NCBI GenBank assembly: GCA_025766275.1
Contig: JAFKAC010000115.1
Location: forward strand, 1-64,000
Reading direction: 5' to 3'
DNA: 64,000 bases
Origin: Lactarius indigo
Lineage: Eukaryota > Basidiomycota > Agaricomycetes > Russulales > Russulaceae
Shown: piece after piece, positions 37,850 to 50,616 of the stretch
How the letters are laid out: every line of letters starts with the position of its first letter
How positions within the stretch are numbered: position 1 is the first letter of the stretch
Program-made: the position numbers and the translations under genes
Notes under the pieces: generated by a model
The model's input: the letters and a program-made list of their open reading frames with translations, nothing else
The model's database searches: none
Told to the model about the DNA's origin: nothing

Positions 37850-39839
37850 ATGCCCGCATTAATCCCTGTGGACAACACTCGTGGGGCAATGCTCATCGGC
37901 ACCGTCCTCTCGTCCGTGTGCGTATATCACTATCCGTAATACACTATCGCCGGACCGGATCGAGCCTGATCGAGCATCTAGTATCTATGGTGTTACATGG
38001 TTGCAAGTCTATTCCTACTATAGTGGTCACTGCTACAGGGATCAGTGGCCTCTGAAATCCTTTGTGAGTGCCTCTACATGCGGCGTCCCATATTTGGGGG
38101 TCTTTATGAAGCCTTTGTAGGTTGCTTTTCTTATGTATACATTTTCGAAAATCTCGCTATCGAATCCGTGATAGTGACATCATCGTTGACTAGGCTCGTT
38201 GACACGGTCAACCTAATTTCATGTATTCATACGACTTATCAATTCGGCGTCACGTATTTTGGAGATTATCGAACTCTCTTAATCGACTCATGGTAAGCCG
38301 CTCGAAAGTACTGTCACCGTGCTGGTTGATGTTTACATGCGTCTTCTAGGGGTCAATCCGTACGTCTACCATAGCACGCAGCTCGTCCTGAGACTTACAA
38401 AAATTTAAAGGCCATATCTTTATCTTCAAGTGCGCAAGCCTGTTATGACCAATTTTGTCCGCAATTCTTATGCTTACTACGTAATCAGTTGTTTTGGCAG
38501 TTTCTGTACAGCAGTACGTTTTCGTGGGTGGTCTGTGAAGCGACTCTTACTGAAATGGACGTAGCTTCTACGCGTATAGGATCTATCGTCGTGAGTTACT
38601 CGTGTTTTTCTTTTTTGTGGGACTTAATTTGTTCCAGTGAGCGGGGGTTCTCCATACCTGCCAGCAGCGATCGTACGTCCACGCAATTTATTCGACGCTG
38701 GCACCCACTCACACGAGCAGTCTGTTACTTCATTGACAGGATTCAGTGAGTTCCTCCGTAGTAGCATTCCTCCGAACTTTCAACTCATTTTCAACCGACT
38801 TTGGTAAGGCCTTGGGATAGGTATGTTTCTCCCTTCCGTTCCTTTATTTGTGGGTCGCTAAGGCATCACGACCGTCTTTAGTGTACAGCGCAGAAGTGTC
38901 AGTCGTAGTTACACTTGTTCTTTCCTTGTTTTTTTCTCATTGGTTCTGCTTACAGTCTGATGCACATACACGACCCGCACCCAGGTAGCTTTGAGGCACG
39001 TTTTCTCCTCGTCTGATGATGTGGGCTACGGCCATTAATTACCGTTCATACCAGAGGTTTTTTATTGCTACATTGGCCCCCGGGGTCCCTTGCGACATTC
39101 TCATTAATGCTGGCATGGTATATTACCTCTTGAGTAACCGCAGTCAAATCCGGAGGTACGTCGTCCCTGAACATTGAAAAAATGCCAACCTCCTGTTTAT
39201 ACTGGCTCTCTCTCTAGAACGAACAACGTGTTGAACCTTCTCGCAATTTATTCTATCAATTGCGGCACACTTCACTTGTGAGCCAGTGAGTCGATCAGTG
39301 TCAACTCGTTTTCTGACAATGGCGCAGTTCTGCAGAGTGTTTTCTGTCGTTTGCCTCACCTTGGTATTGTTCATCTTTACCCCCTGTGTCATCTGGTCAA
39401 ATATTGACTCCCTGAACGAAGTTCGCCAAGTATCCAGATACGCTCATATACACCCCGACCCTTTTCATCATGTTTCGGCTCGCTTTCTGCGCGTTCATGG
39501 CCATGTGCGCCTTCTTTGTTTGTTATCCCTTTTCAATCTTCCTGGTTTATGATATAATATCCTAGCCTGAACTCACGAGATCACCTCCGTGAGACCCTCG
39601 ACGGACCGGAAGGTGTTGTTTCCGTGCTCACCCAGCTCAAGGTACGCACGGGTACCATAGCCCCGTGTGGCGCGCAAGATGCGGCGGGAGCAAGCGCCAA
39701 CACGGTAGTCCCGAAGAGTCTTCCAATAGCTTTTGCTTCCTCCGACACATCTCTCAGAGACTCGGACAGCGTGATAGCTTTCGACAGAGAAAGGTATCCG
39801 GTGCCCCCTGTCATGCGACTCGGATTATGTTCGAACTAG
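37850..39839 (+). CDS. DUF6534 multi-pass membrane protein (copy E)
   Basis: The ATG at 37850 begins MPALIPVDNTRGAMLIGTVL. Exons then give IYGVTWLQVYSYYSGHCY, a short VAFLM exon and LVDTVNLISCIHTTYQFGVT. The core exons are near 39085-39530: CDILINAGMVYYLLSNRSQ, NNVLNLLAIYSINCGTLHL, FSVVCLTLVLFIFTP and LIYTPTLFIMFRLAFCAFMA. The last exon (from 39567) opens LNSRDHLRETLDGPEG and ends MRLGLCSN* at 39837-39839. The C-terminal tail, rich in Ser, Asp and Ala, is present in full, unlike copy D. No frameshift seen in exons checked. Function unknown. Confidence 0.75.
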
Positions 39840-42629
39840 AGTAGAGAAGAGTCACATACAAACACGCAGGAGAAAGTCATGGCGACGAGTGACTACATTT
39901 CAAAGGTTCACTTTCGAACCCAACTATTTCTACATTACAAGTAACTACAGGTAAATCTGTGTAACTGACATGGAGAACTAGCGTCATTTTTACCATAATC
40001 ATACTACTCAGACGTGTCGAGTTTGTGAAATAGTAAACAAGACACAGGCCGAGTCGCACTTCTTTGACGCCTTTTGCCTTTGCACACTTCTTCAGCACGT
40101 GTTCGACCTTATCCGACATCATTCATCAGACCATGGGAGTCATGGGAAAATACGAACCTTGAAGTGAATCCGCTTCGACTATTGGTGCGCAGGCCAAAAC
40201 CGGGTGATCTCTCTAATTCGGCTTGTACCTCTCACAGATATCGATCACGATATTTGCGATTCCGGCGACCTTGCGCTTCGCCATTTCACGCTCTTCCATG
40301 CGCTGTTCGCTCACTGGTAAGACAATTGTCAGAATGGGTAATTATTTGAGGATCCGGAATTATATGTAGGACTTGCATCCCGTGTAGTGAGCGCTCGGAG
40401 TAATATCCCAACGACAGGAGCGAATGGGGCGAACCGGGCACCGCATTAGACCAAGTATTAGACATCGGTTTACGAAGTACTTCCCTCCTTGAGGGCAAGC
40501 AGACAGAGAGGTTTGCACTCCGAGTCACCGCAAGACGATTCACCACAAGCATTGAACGCAAATTGGAGGTCCCGATCTGATCAGACTGTGAGTAGTCACG
40601 TGGTAAGGTTAGTTTCACTTCAAGCTAGTCAACGCTTGGCTTCGTTTCATTCCCAATGGCAGGGCTAACTCCACGCTCGGCGATAGCCTTTCCAGTGCGT
40701 CATCTACCCCTTCACCTCCAGCTCCTTCTACCCTATGAACGCCCCACATGACGTTGATCCAGCCTTGACGCCCTCTCCCACGTAGGACTCAGGGTCGTAA
40801 GAACCCAAAATACCTGCCTTCGCCCAAGTATTACTGTGGTCGAGGGACCTCATGAATGGAATTCACCCGTCGTCCTCGGCGTCATCCCTGCGTATGACCA
40901 AGCCCTCGCCTACATTCGTTCCGACCCTGATACAGACGCAGCTACTCAAAGCGGAGGGCGATACGCGCTGGCTAAACATAAAGAGAGTGTGGTACCCACT
41001 GAGGGTGTAGAAGACGCAAAGGGGTGGCTAGGTGTGTTGAAGGTTATGGGGCAAATAAATCTGCGTGGTGAGTTGGAAGGCCACCAAGGGAATGGGTCTG
41101 CATTCTTACTCAGCTTGACAGACGCGACTCCGAGTCTTGGTCACATTGGATATGGACCAGGACGTTTATTCTGACCTCGTCGGCGAAACCAAGACGCATT
41201 TGGCTTTCTCGTATATTGCCTGACCCCTCCGTTCTCAAAAACTTTCAGATGGTGCGTCTTCACGTGATGTGCGTCACTCCGGACGGCTTTCCTATGCTCC
41301 GGCCAGCAGTTGACTTGCATGGATCTTTTTGGAGGCACTGCTGAAGAATACTGTCCTTCATGCAAGAGCAAAGAGGAAGATTGCGCTAGCCGAGACCTGC
41401 GTCTTCTTTGTACGAGCGGGTCTAGGCCTGTTCCGAGACAGTTGATTGACGCCCCCAAGTCCTACGCGACCTCATTCCACCCTGAGCCGGATCCTACCAC
41501 TTATTCGACGTCTGCACAATCTGAATCATTCCCAGACGTTCCGGACGAGAAGAACCTATCGTTCTCATCATGTGAACACCAGGATTATGTAACGTTCTCA
41601 ATACAGTAAGCTCGTTCGCCTCTGCGACATTTGATGGCTTGCGCCCTTCCATCGCACATATGTCCTACGTGCCTCGCGCCCTACACGAGGGACACCATAC
41701 CATCGCTATATCCTGCTGCTACTTCCCCATGCACCCGACTGCCAAGTTCTCGCCCCCACCCGTCCACTCACACGAAGTGCTTTTGATATACGACAATTTT
41801 GTGCAGGAATACGCACCCGGTGCTGATGGCGAAGTAGTGGGAGCATATGTGGCACTAATGCGATGCCCGCAGCGGTTGCTGTGCTACGCACTGGGTTAAC
41901 CTGTCTTCTACTGCGTTGAAAGAAATAGATTTAATTTACCGTATCGGCGGTGGCAAGATCACTTCTTTCTTGTCATGGTTTTACTTCTTGTAGATGACTC
42001 TCGTCAACAGCTGTGCCGGGGCCAGACAGAATCCAGGTCCGCTGTTATACACAAAGTTACACGTGAACTCAAGATTACCGGACACTATCACGTGGACATG
42101 ATGCGGGCTCGTGAGCTTTCCCTACCTTAGTGTCCACATTCCAGGAATTATATATTTACTATGCAATTGGTTCTCCGTGTCGGTACCATATCACAGGGTA
42201 CTATATCTCGGTGTGTGGGGAAGCCTCCTTAACAAACCAAGCCTTAAACAGACAAACGACACCTTCAGGAGCCAGAACATGTGCAGAAAGACGCAATCTC
42301 ACGGGACCATCTGGCTACTCTCATGGCAACGAGCAACGAGCATGCTTCCACGTTGGGCCGAATATGGTAATTCAGTGATCGGAGCCACTGCGGTTGTGCT
42401 GGTGTACGTACTCTGTAGTGGGTCGTGAAGCGCTCCCACGCCGGGCCGCGAGTACGTTCCCGAGGGAATCACCCTATTTCATTACCCATCAGCGCCCTTC
42501 CTATTTGTGCAGGCACCATGACAGGGCTTTATCAACAATGCTGAGAGTTCGGGCGACCGCTCCTATCGCCCACATTTCTCCCCTTCCGTCGCTGTTGATT
42601 CTTATTCTTTGTCTTGATTTATATCTGTC
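39840..42629. other. Spacer between DUF6534 copies E and F
   Basis: 39870-40260 repeats the flank after copy D. A 112-codon frame at 40836-41174 (GVIPAYDQALAYIRSD) looks coding-like but is unplaced. 41300-41900 matches the 36960-37400 spacer. 42440-42629 is the conserved upstream block. Confidence 0.45.
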
Positions 42630-44598
42630 ATGCCCGCATTAATTCCCGTGGATAACACCCTTGGAGCGTTACTCATCGGGACCGTCCTTTCGTCTATGTG
42701 CGCTCATTATCTGTAATACAATTTCGCACTGCCTCATCGAGCCCGATCGGCCACGTAGTCTGTATGGAGTCACCTGGTTGCAAGTCTATTACTACTATAA
42801 TAGTCACTGCTCAAGGGATCGTTGGCCTCTGAAGTCCTTTGTGAGTGCCACTACGTGCGGCGTCCCTGCTCGGGATCTTAATGAAGCTTTTGCAGGTCGC
42901 TTTTTTGATGTATACCGTGACATTTTCGAGAGCTTCACTGTCCAATGCATGATGGTAACGTCATCTTTGACTAGGCTCGTCGACACGGTCAACCTAGTTT
43001 TTGTTGTTCATGAGCCCTATCGAGATATCATCACAAATTTTGGGGATTACGAATCCAGCGCACTCAGACAGCTCTCATGGTAAGCCCGGCTGTTACAAGG
43101 TACTGTTCTGGTTGACATTCCTGTGTGACATTTAGGGGTCAATCTGTACGTCTGCCGTGACACAAAGCTCCTCCTGGGACTCACAAAAGCGAACACCTTT
43201 CTCAAGGCGATAACTTTATCTACCAGTGCGCCATTTTGTTTTGACCAATTATCGCCCGATTCTTATGCATAGGTAACAGATGTTCTTGAAGTTTCAGTAC
43301 AGCAGTACGTTTTTGATGCAGTGATCATGGGGCAACTCTCACTGAAAGGACGTAGCTTCTACGCGTATAGGATCTATCGTCGTGAGTTCACCGGTGTTTT
43401 TCATCTGTATGAGACTTATCCTCTTCCAGTTGGCAGGGGTTCGCCATACCTGCCAGCAGCGATCGTACGCTACGCAATTTATTCGGAACTGTGACCTACT
43501 CACACGAGCAGTCTGTCGTCTCACTGACCGAAGTCGGTGAGTTCCTCCGCAGCGGCGTGCCTCGAGACTTTCACCTTGTTTTAACCGACTTTGGTAAGGT
43601 ATTGGGATCGGTGTGTTTCTCCCTTTTGTCCCTTTATTTGTAGGTCGCTAAAGCATTACCCTCGTCTTCAGTGTACAGTACAAAAGTGTCAGCCGTCGTT
43701 CCGCGTGTTCTTCCCCCTTTTTTCTCACGGGTTTTTCAAAATAGCCTGAAGCACATACACGACTCGAGCAGTCGCTTTGAGGTGCGTTTTCCCCTCATCT
43801 GATTATGTGGACTGCAATCCCTAATTGCCGTTCATGCCAGGAGTTTTTAATTCCCACATTATCCTGCAAGGTCCTCTGCGACATCCTTATCACTGTTGGG
43901 ATGGTTTATTACCTCTTGAGTAAACGCACTCAAGTTCGGAGGTATGTTTGTGCCCGAACATTGCAAAAATCGGTTTACACTGGCTCTCTCGCTAGAACGA
44001 ACAACGTGTTGAACCTTCTCGCGATTTATTCTATCAATTGCGGCACACTTCACTTGTGAGCCAATGCGCCGATCGACGTTGACACCTTTTCTGACAACTG
44101 TGCCACTGTGCAGAGTGTTTGCCATCTCTTGTGTCACCGTGGTAAGTTCACATTTACCACCTGTGTCCTCTTGTCAAATATTGACCCCTTGAGCAAAGCT
44201 CGCCAAGTATCGAGATACGCTCATATACGTCCCGTCCCTTTTCATTATGATTCGACTCTCACTCTGCGCATTCATGTCCATGTGCGCCTTCTTTGTTCGT
44301 TATTCCTTTGTGATATTTCCTGACATTCTACCCCAGCTTGAACTCGCGTGATACCCTCCGCGAAACGCTCGACGCACGGGAAGATATTATTGTCATGGTC
44401 ACGAGCCGGGGTCCCACAGTCCCATGCGACACGCAAAATACAACAGAAGCTAGCACAAACACGGCAGTCTCGGAGGGTGTCCCACTTCCAAATTTCTCTG
44501 ACACGTCGTTCCCAGACAGCGTGATAGCTTTCAACAGAGAAAAGTACCCGGGGTCTTCGATTGATGGTATGAGCGGGCAGATATATAAAAACCATTAG
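42630..44598 (+). CDS. DUF6534 membrane protein (copy F), possibly frameshifted
   Basis: The ATG at 42630 begins MPALIPVDNTLGALLIGTVL. ILYGVTWLQVYYYYNSHCS, VAFLM and LVDTVNLVFVVHEPYR follow with intact splice sites. The core exon reads LSCKVLCDILITVGMVYYLL near 43860, then NNVLNLLAIYSINCGTLHL. In the next exon ACCGTGGTAAGTTCAC (about 44139) is one base shorter than its sisters (ACCTTGGTATTGTTC). This either shifts the frame or has made a GTAAGT splice donor. The last exon opens LNSRDTLRETLDAREDI and stops at 44598 with a tail unlike the other copies (GMSGQIYKNH). Confidence 0.65.
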
Positions 44599-47551
44599 GC
44601 TACGCATTGACGCTTTTCTTGCGTGCGTACCGTCACCCCGCTTACCTGGGCCCTGGTGGGGCTACTGTATACAATCCAAAAAAAATCGGAAGACTCTGTT
44701 TTGTTTTTGACTGTCCTGTACCCATAGAAACTGTAGCTTTGTCTGCGAAGAGACAGCTGGCTGTCACGTGATGACCAATCTCTTGCAATGCAAACGTTGC
44801 TAAGTTACTGTGAACTACTTGGTAAACCATACTCTCTATCGTGCTCTGAAATGTATCCAAACAACTCTAGATGACCTTCCCGGCTGAATCAGCGGGCCCA
44901 ATCAAGCTTCGCACCATGGTAAGTTCCATCTGTTCATTACATAGTTACACTGCGTCCAACTAACTCCGAGTCGGCGACTATACAGAAGTGACGGAACCTA
45001 TATTCCCACTCACTTGCTGGGAAAAGCGAGCTGAGTTACCTGTCCGGGTAAATTCCAAGGACAATCCGGAATTCCCATGTCCCAGGTAGACCCAAATCGA
45101 CGGAACCGCTGGCCAGTGATACTCTTCATACAGTTTGATATGCTTTCCCTCAGTTCGACAGTTCCTGAGTTACTGGGCCTGACGTACGCCGTTTTCTCAT
45201 GGTCGTTGTTAGGAACGTTTACGCAGTATCACACGCGCAGCTATAGTCATAATATCACTTACGAACTCACTGTTGCTACGAATACCTCATTGGAATTAAT
45301 CGATAGCATCAAACTCGGTGTGACTTAGGTTGGTTCAAAAATGCACTACACGCTCCCCTACGCAAGCCCCTACGACCTTGTGTTTCATGCCGGATAGTTG
45401 CCTCTTCAATCTCAATTCGCAACTGTCAGCTATATGTATGGCCTGCTAATCTCTCTCTCCCTCTCTTCGCCCATCGGAGGAGGGTACCTAATTCGTCGTC
45501 TATGGGCTTTGTAGCAGCATAGCAGGACGGCGCACGTGCGCCACTTGTTGCTTTAGCGGAACATTGATCTATGCAAACGAACTTGGCACCATGATCGGTC
45601 GCATACTTGGCCGCAGCATCAACTCGTTGCGCCCCAAGCATTCGGTGCTGCTTCATCACCCACGTTGTCCCCCGATTCCCCGGCTGTTACCGGTTTATTA
45701 TGGCGGCGTGTTGCTGTTTCACCCCTTCGGCCTTGACTCTCACTTATAATTCCTCTTTGGCGTGGCAATGCTACTCGTATTCGTAGCATTGTCGCTTGTC
45801 GCATTACTAAATCTCGATCTAGTTGTCATTGTTGGGCTTACTCAGGTAACTTCTGGAAAGAGGAATCGCATCGTTCTTCCAGCTGTGGGCGGACTACGCC
45901 GAATGGCACAGCGGGACATAGTGCCTAGTCTCTGTGTGAGAAGGGCACTCGGGCTGTCTATCCCACTTTGTGCATCCGTCTCCCACCCGCTCTGAGGATA
46001 AGGGTCAGTACAGTACGCCCAGAGGTGGGTAAAGAGGTCAGTAGCGGTTTCGAGCCTACGAAAGCTCTCGTCAGGGGGCTACCGCTACCCCGAGCGCCAT
46101 CCTTCCGAGACCATTTAGGACGTCTATTAGTCTCGAGAAACTCGGACTGGTTGCATGGGGGGGAACACGAGTGGGAAGGGGGGGAGGGCTTCCCGCTCAG
46201 CTATTATAGTCAGCTAGCGCTCCCACACCTGCTCCTGGCCGGACAATCCCCTTTCGTGGGGCTAGCTGCGCTTCTCCGGCTTCATGTGGTCCCCGCGGCG
46301 AAACCAATCACCGTGGGACCCTTCTGCCATCCCTTAAGAGGATTCGCCGAAGCGACAGAGAATGCGTCTATTAGAATTCGTCCTCGTCCACATCTCAATG
46401 TCTGTGAATTGATTAACTTCTCATGTATACCGAGCGGATCAGTACATACATACTCGGACGTACAGGCTGGGCACATTACTACACCAATTATGACAGTCAT
46501 ACTCGTTGTCGTCCTTGTTTGATCTACTGGCTGTGCTAAGAATATAAAGGGAATATTGCTTCTTCTTTGTTACGGTTTACCTTATTTATGTGGCACTTAT
46601 CAACGGCTATGCCGGAAAGAGTCCAGAAGTCCATGTCAATTGTTACGCATAAAACAAACTTTCTAGATACAGTATTGTTGGAGGCAAGCCGGAGGTGCCT
46701 GAGGTGCGGTCATACGGTGCGGTCATACGGATTCGCGTCGGGCCGGCTGGGCCGCCTACTCGACCATTGACTGGCGTTTTCAAGGGCAATTTTCCAACTT
46801 GCGTTTTCAGTTTCTTTCCAGGGTTTCTTCAAATTTCTTTTCACCCCATAAACACTTCGTAGTTCGCTGCGCAGAGATACCTCATCTTTCTCTCCCACAG
46901 ACTGTCACGCTTTCCCACGCTTTAAACAGATATGGTCTACCTGATCCCCTGAACCACCACCGGTTTCATGACTTGACAGCTGGCGAGGAGACGCCAGACC
47001 CAAACGTACTAAGCACTTTTTTTTGTTTCACTTTGAGGCGGGACAAATAATGGGCCGAGTCTACCTTGGAGCTTCCAGTGATCTGTCAGCAACCTGTCAT
47101 GATCCGGAGATTGCTGTTGGATTGCTGGAATGTGTTGTGCTATTCAAGTAACTGACTGTCTCCGTACTGTATTTCTCTATTAAAGTATGGCACACTGACA
47201 CACTGGCACGGCACCCACAGAGCTGTGAAAGAGGAGCTTGTGGCCGCGTCAGGACCTTACAAATTCGGTGCCATGTCTCAGGGTACAAAGAAAACCAGAG
47301 TACAGTAAACCAGGTGCTGAAACTTGTATGGAACGTAAGGACTGTGGGCTGTGAATTGCTCCTGTGCACACGCTCCTGATGGGATCATTATTCGTGGCTG
47401 TCTGCCGTCCCCTCTCTATTCGTGCAGGCACCATGACGGATCCATTTATCTAACAGCGAGCGAGTTCGGTAATCGACTGCTCTCATTGCCTGCCTTTTCT
47501 CCCCTCCGTTGCTGTCGACTCTTATTCTCTCTTTCTTGACTTATATCAGCC
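44599..47551. other. Spacer between DUF6534 copies F and G
   Basis: This is the longest spacer. A minus frame near 45430-45650 (KFVCIDQCSAK) and a 184-codon plus frame at 45968-46522 are open but unrecognised. 46560-46640 repeats the TATCAACGGCTATGCCGG-type block found in other spacers (about 30000, 37560, 42010). 47360-47551 is the conserved upstream block. Confidence 0.4.
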
Positions 47552-49517
47552 ATGCCCGCATCAATCCCTGTGGACAACACCCTCGGGGCGTTGTTCATCG
47601 GCACAGTCCTCTCGTCTATGTGCGTCTCACTGTCTGTAATACAACGTCGCAGGACCTGATCAGCCGTGTAGTTTGTGTGGCGTTACTTGGTGTCAGTTTT
47701 TTTCCTACTATAATAGCCACTACTCAAGGGATCGGTGGCCTCTAAAGTCCTTTGTGAGTGCCCCCACGGGCGACGGGCGACGTCCCATACTTCGGGATCT
47801 TAATGAAACCTTTGCAGGTCGCTTTTTTGATGTATATATCTTCGAAAACTTCGCTATCCAACGCACGATGATGACACCATCTTTGACTAGGCTCGTTGAC
47901 ACGGCCAACCTAGGTTTCGTTATTCATGAGACTTATCGTGTCGTCGTCACAAATTTTGGGGACTATAATCCAACGCATTAAAACAACCACCATGGTACGC
48001 CGTTCCAAAAAGTACTGTTCTAGCCGGGGTTCTCATGGGCGTCTAGGAGTCAAATTGTATGTCTGCCGTGACACGGAACTCGCCTCGAGACTTACAAAAG
48101 CAGATATCTCTCTGAAGGCAATCACTTTATCTTCTAGTGCGCTAGTCTCTTGCGACCAACTTTTTTCTGCATTGCTTATGTATATATAACCAGTGGTTAT
48201 TGATGTCTCCGCACAGCAGTACGTTTTCATGTGGTGCTCATGAAACAACTTTTACTGAAAGGGGCCAAGCTTCTACGCGTATAGGATCTACCGTCGTGAG
48301 TTTACTGGTTTCTTTTTTTTCATTTGCGTGAGACTTACTCTAGTCCAGTGGGCGGCAGTTCTGCATACCTGCCGACAGCGATCGTACGTATACGCAATTT
48401 GTTCAAAGCTGGCACCCACTCACATGAGTAGTCTGTCGTGTCACTGGCCTCGTTCGGTGAGTTCCTCCTCAATAGCATTTCTCGAGACGCTCACATTAAT
48501 ATTTTTTGAGGTTTTGGGACTGGTGTGTTTACTCCTTCTGTTCCTTTATTCGTGGGTCGCTAAAGCATTATCCTCGTCTTCAGCGTACAGCACAAAAGCG
48601 TCAGCCATAGTTACACGTTTTCTTTTCCTTGTTTTTTTCTCACAGGTTCTGCATATAGCCTTCAGCATGTACACGACCTAGGCCGTTTCTTTGAGGTGCA
48701 TTTTCTCACAGCCTGATGATCCTGGCTGCAATCTCTAATTGCCGTATACCAGGAGTTTTTCATCGCTTCAATATCTTGCAAGGTCCTCTGCGACCTCCTC
48801 ATTACTGTTGGAATGGTTTATTACCTCCTGAGTAATCGCAGTCAGGTTCGGAGGTGCGTTCGTGCTTGAACATTACAACAACGACCTTACCCTGTTCACA
48901 CTGACTCTCTCGTTAGAACAAACAATGTGTTGAACCTTCTCGCGATTTATTCTATCAATTGCGGTACACTTCACCTGTGAGCCAGTGCGTTGATCGGTTG
49001 GCGACTTGTTTGTGACAACTGTGCTACTCTACAGAGTGTTTGCCGTCTCTTGCGTCGCCTTGGTACTGTTCATTTTTGCCTCCTATTTCCTCTTGTCAAA
49101 CATTGACTCCTTGAACCAAGATTGCTAGGTCTGGACATACGCTTATATACATCCCGCCCCTCTTCATCATGGTTCGGCTCTCATTTTGCGCATTCATGGC
49201 CATGTGCGTCGTCTTCGTTTACTGTTCTTTCCCCCTGACATTATATCCCCAGCCTGAACTCACGTGATAACCTTCGCGAGACGCTCGACGGACCGGATGT
49301 CATTGTTGCCACGTTCACCCAGCTCAAGGTCCGCACAGGTACCACTGTCCCTTGGGATGCGCAAAATACAGCAGAGGCAATCACCAGCAAGGCTGTCCCG
49401 AAGAGTCGTCCACCACTTTCAGCTCCCTCCGAAGCACCATTCTCAGTCAGTATGGTAGCTTTCGACTCGGACAGAGAAAAGTACCCACCCACTGTAGCTG
49501 AGGCCGTGACGGTATGA
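47552..49517 (+). CDS. DUF6534 multi-pass membrane protein (copy G)
   Basis: The ATG at 47552 begins MPASIPVDNTLGALFIGTVL. Exons continue ILCGVTWCQFFSYYNSHYS, VAFLM, LVDTANLGFVIHETYRV. The core exons are near 48770-49210 (CDLLITVGMVYYLLSNRSQ without its last residue; FAVSCVALVLFIFASY; RLSFCAFMAMC). The last exon (from 49255) reads LNSRDNLRETLDGPDV and ends YPPTVAEAVTV* at 49515-49517. This is the most diverged member of the array. No frameshift seen in exons checked. Confidence 0.7.
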
Positions 49518-49969
49518 GCGAGTAGGTACAGTATATCAAAAACCATCAGGATCCGTGCGTAGATCACACCATACCTGCGATACCGTCATTTCGCTTGCCA
49601 GGATTGGCTATACAGTACTTCCAACATTGCCAAAACGCGCCTTTTTGACTATACCGATAGCTTGGCGCACAGGTCATACGACCGATCTTTGCAAAACCTC
49701 TTGGCGGGCCTACAGTAGATTACTCAGGGCTATCACGATTGGTGATCACCCACCCCATCATGTTTCCGTGAAGTTCAGCGCTCGCTGCCAAACGAAATCA
49801 CTTGTTACCCTCTCCTCGCCCCCTTGACCGTCGGCGGGCTATCCACAGTTACTGTATACGGCAGGATGCTTAACAATAACATTCGAGGGGCATCTAATCA
49901 CATATTATTATTAGTATCAGATGAGGCTAGTATCAAATTGGGGATCGTCTCATCAAGTGGCAACGGTTA
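49518..49969. other. Flank left of the CACTA-like element
   Basis: No gene recognised. The last three bases, TTA (49967-49969), form the left target-site duplication. Confidence 0.5.
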
Positions 49970-49985
49970 CACTCAGTAAAAAAGG
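49970..49985 (+). repeat. Left terminal inverted repeat
   Basis: CACTCAGTAAAAAAGG matches the right end in inverted orientation with one mismatch at base 2. The CACT start fits the CACTA group. Confidence 0.88.
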
Positions 49986-50510
49986 TTAGTCGGCTGTTGG
50001 TCGACCGTTTACCCCAAATAGTCATCGGGTAGTCAACGCGACTAAAAAACGAATATTTGCAAGAATTGTGAGTTTTGGTGACTAAGGATCGACTACGAAT
50101 AGCTAGGTTGAGGGGCTTTGCCGAAGTCGAGCAAAGTCGACGCATGGGCAATCTGAGTCGTCCGACATCAATTTTAGTCATTGGGGGACAAATTCGTAGT
50201 CGTTCTTGGTCCAATCTAGGTCAACCAACAGTCACATCAAGTCAATTATGGCTAAATACGTAGTCAATCTCAGTCACCCAAAGTCCGATTCAAGTCGTTC
50301 CCAGTTCCGAAAAGTCACATCAAGTCATTGATGTACAATCCATAGTCGGTTGCAGTTGTCATCAAGTCGTTTTTCTAGTTGTTATTGGTCAAACTTAGTC
50401 ATCCCGCGTACTTTTTATGCATTTCGCAGTCAAATTTTTATTCATTTAGTAGTCACGCCAGGTCGAGGGGGAGTCGTATCAAGTCGTGTATGTACGTCGG
50501 AAAGTCCAAA
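49986..50510 (+). repeat. Left subterminal AGTC array
   Basis: I count about 24 AGTC tetramers (mostly AGTCA, AGTCG or AAGTC) in 525 bases, where about two would be expected by chance. CACTA elements carry arrays of short subterminal motifs bound by an element-encoded protein. No coding frame is seen. Confidence 0.75.
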
Positions 50511-50616
50511 TATTAGAAAAAAAAACCCCTCAACCAAATACGAGCGAGAGCATGCCGGGATCAAGGGCAGTTGTAGCTGCCCGCGCGCAGCAGTGTATTC
50601 GATGGGCATACGCTAG

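Larger units (their letters stand above)
30126..49517 (+). repeat. Tandem array of five DUF6534 gene units
   Basis: Five direct repeats have ATGs at 30302, 33578, 37850, 42630 and 47552, spaced 3276, 4272, 4780 and 4922 bases. Each unit holds an upstream block, a DUF6534 gene and a downstream flank. The spacers contain their own repeated pieces (for example 36960-37330 against 41500-41840). Divergence between units is well above that of the 1-610/32073-32687 pair, so the array grew in steps. Confidence 0.85.

Noticed and set aside
45426..45659. HET-domain fragment (KFVCIDQCSAK)
   Set aside because: Too short and only loosely similar to the HET-domain core; not supported.
45968..46522. 184-codon plus-strand frame between DUF6534 copies F and G
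   Set aside because: No family resemblance; lies in decayed spacer sequence.
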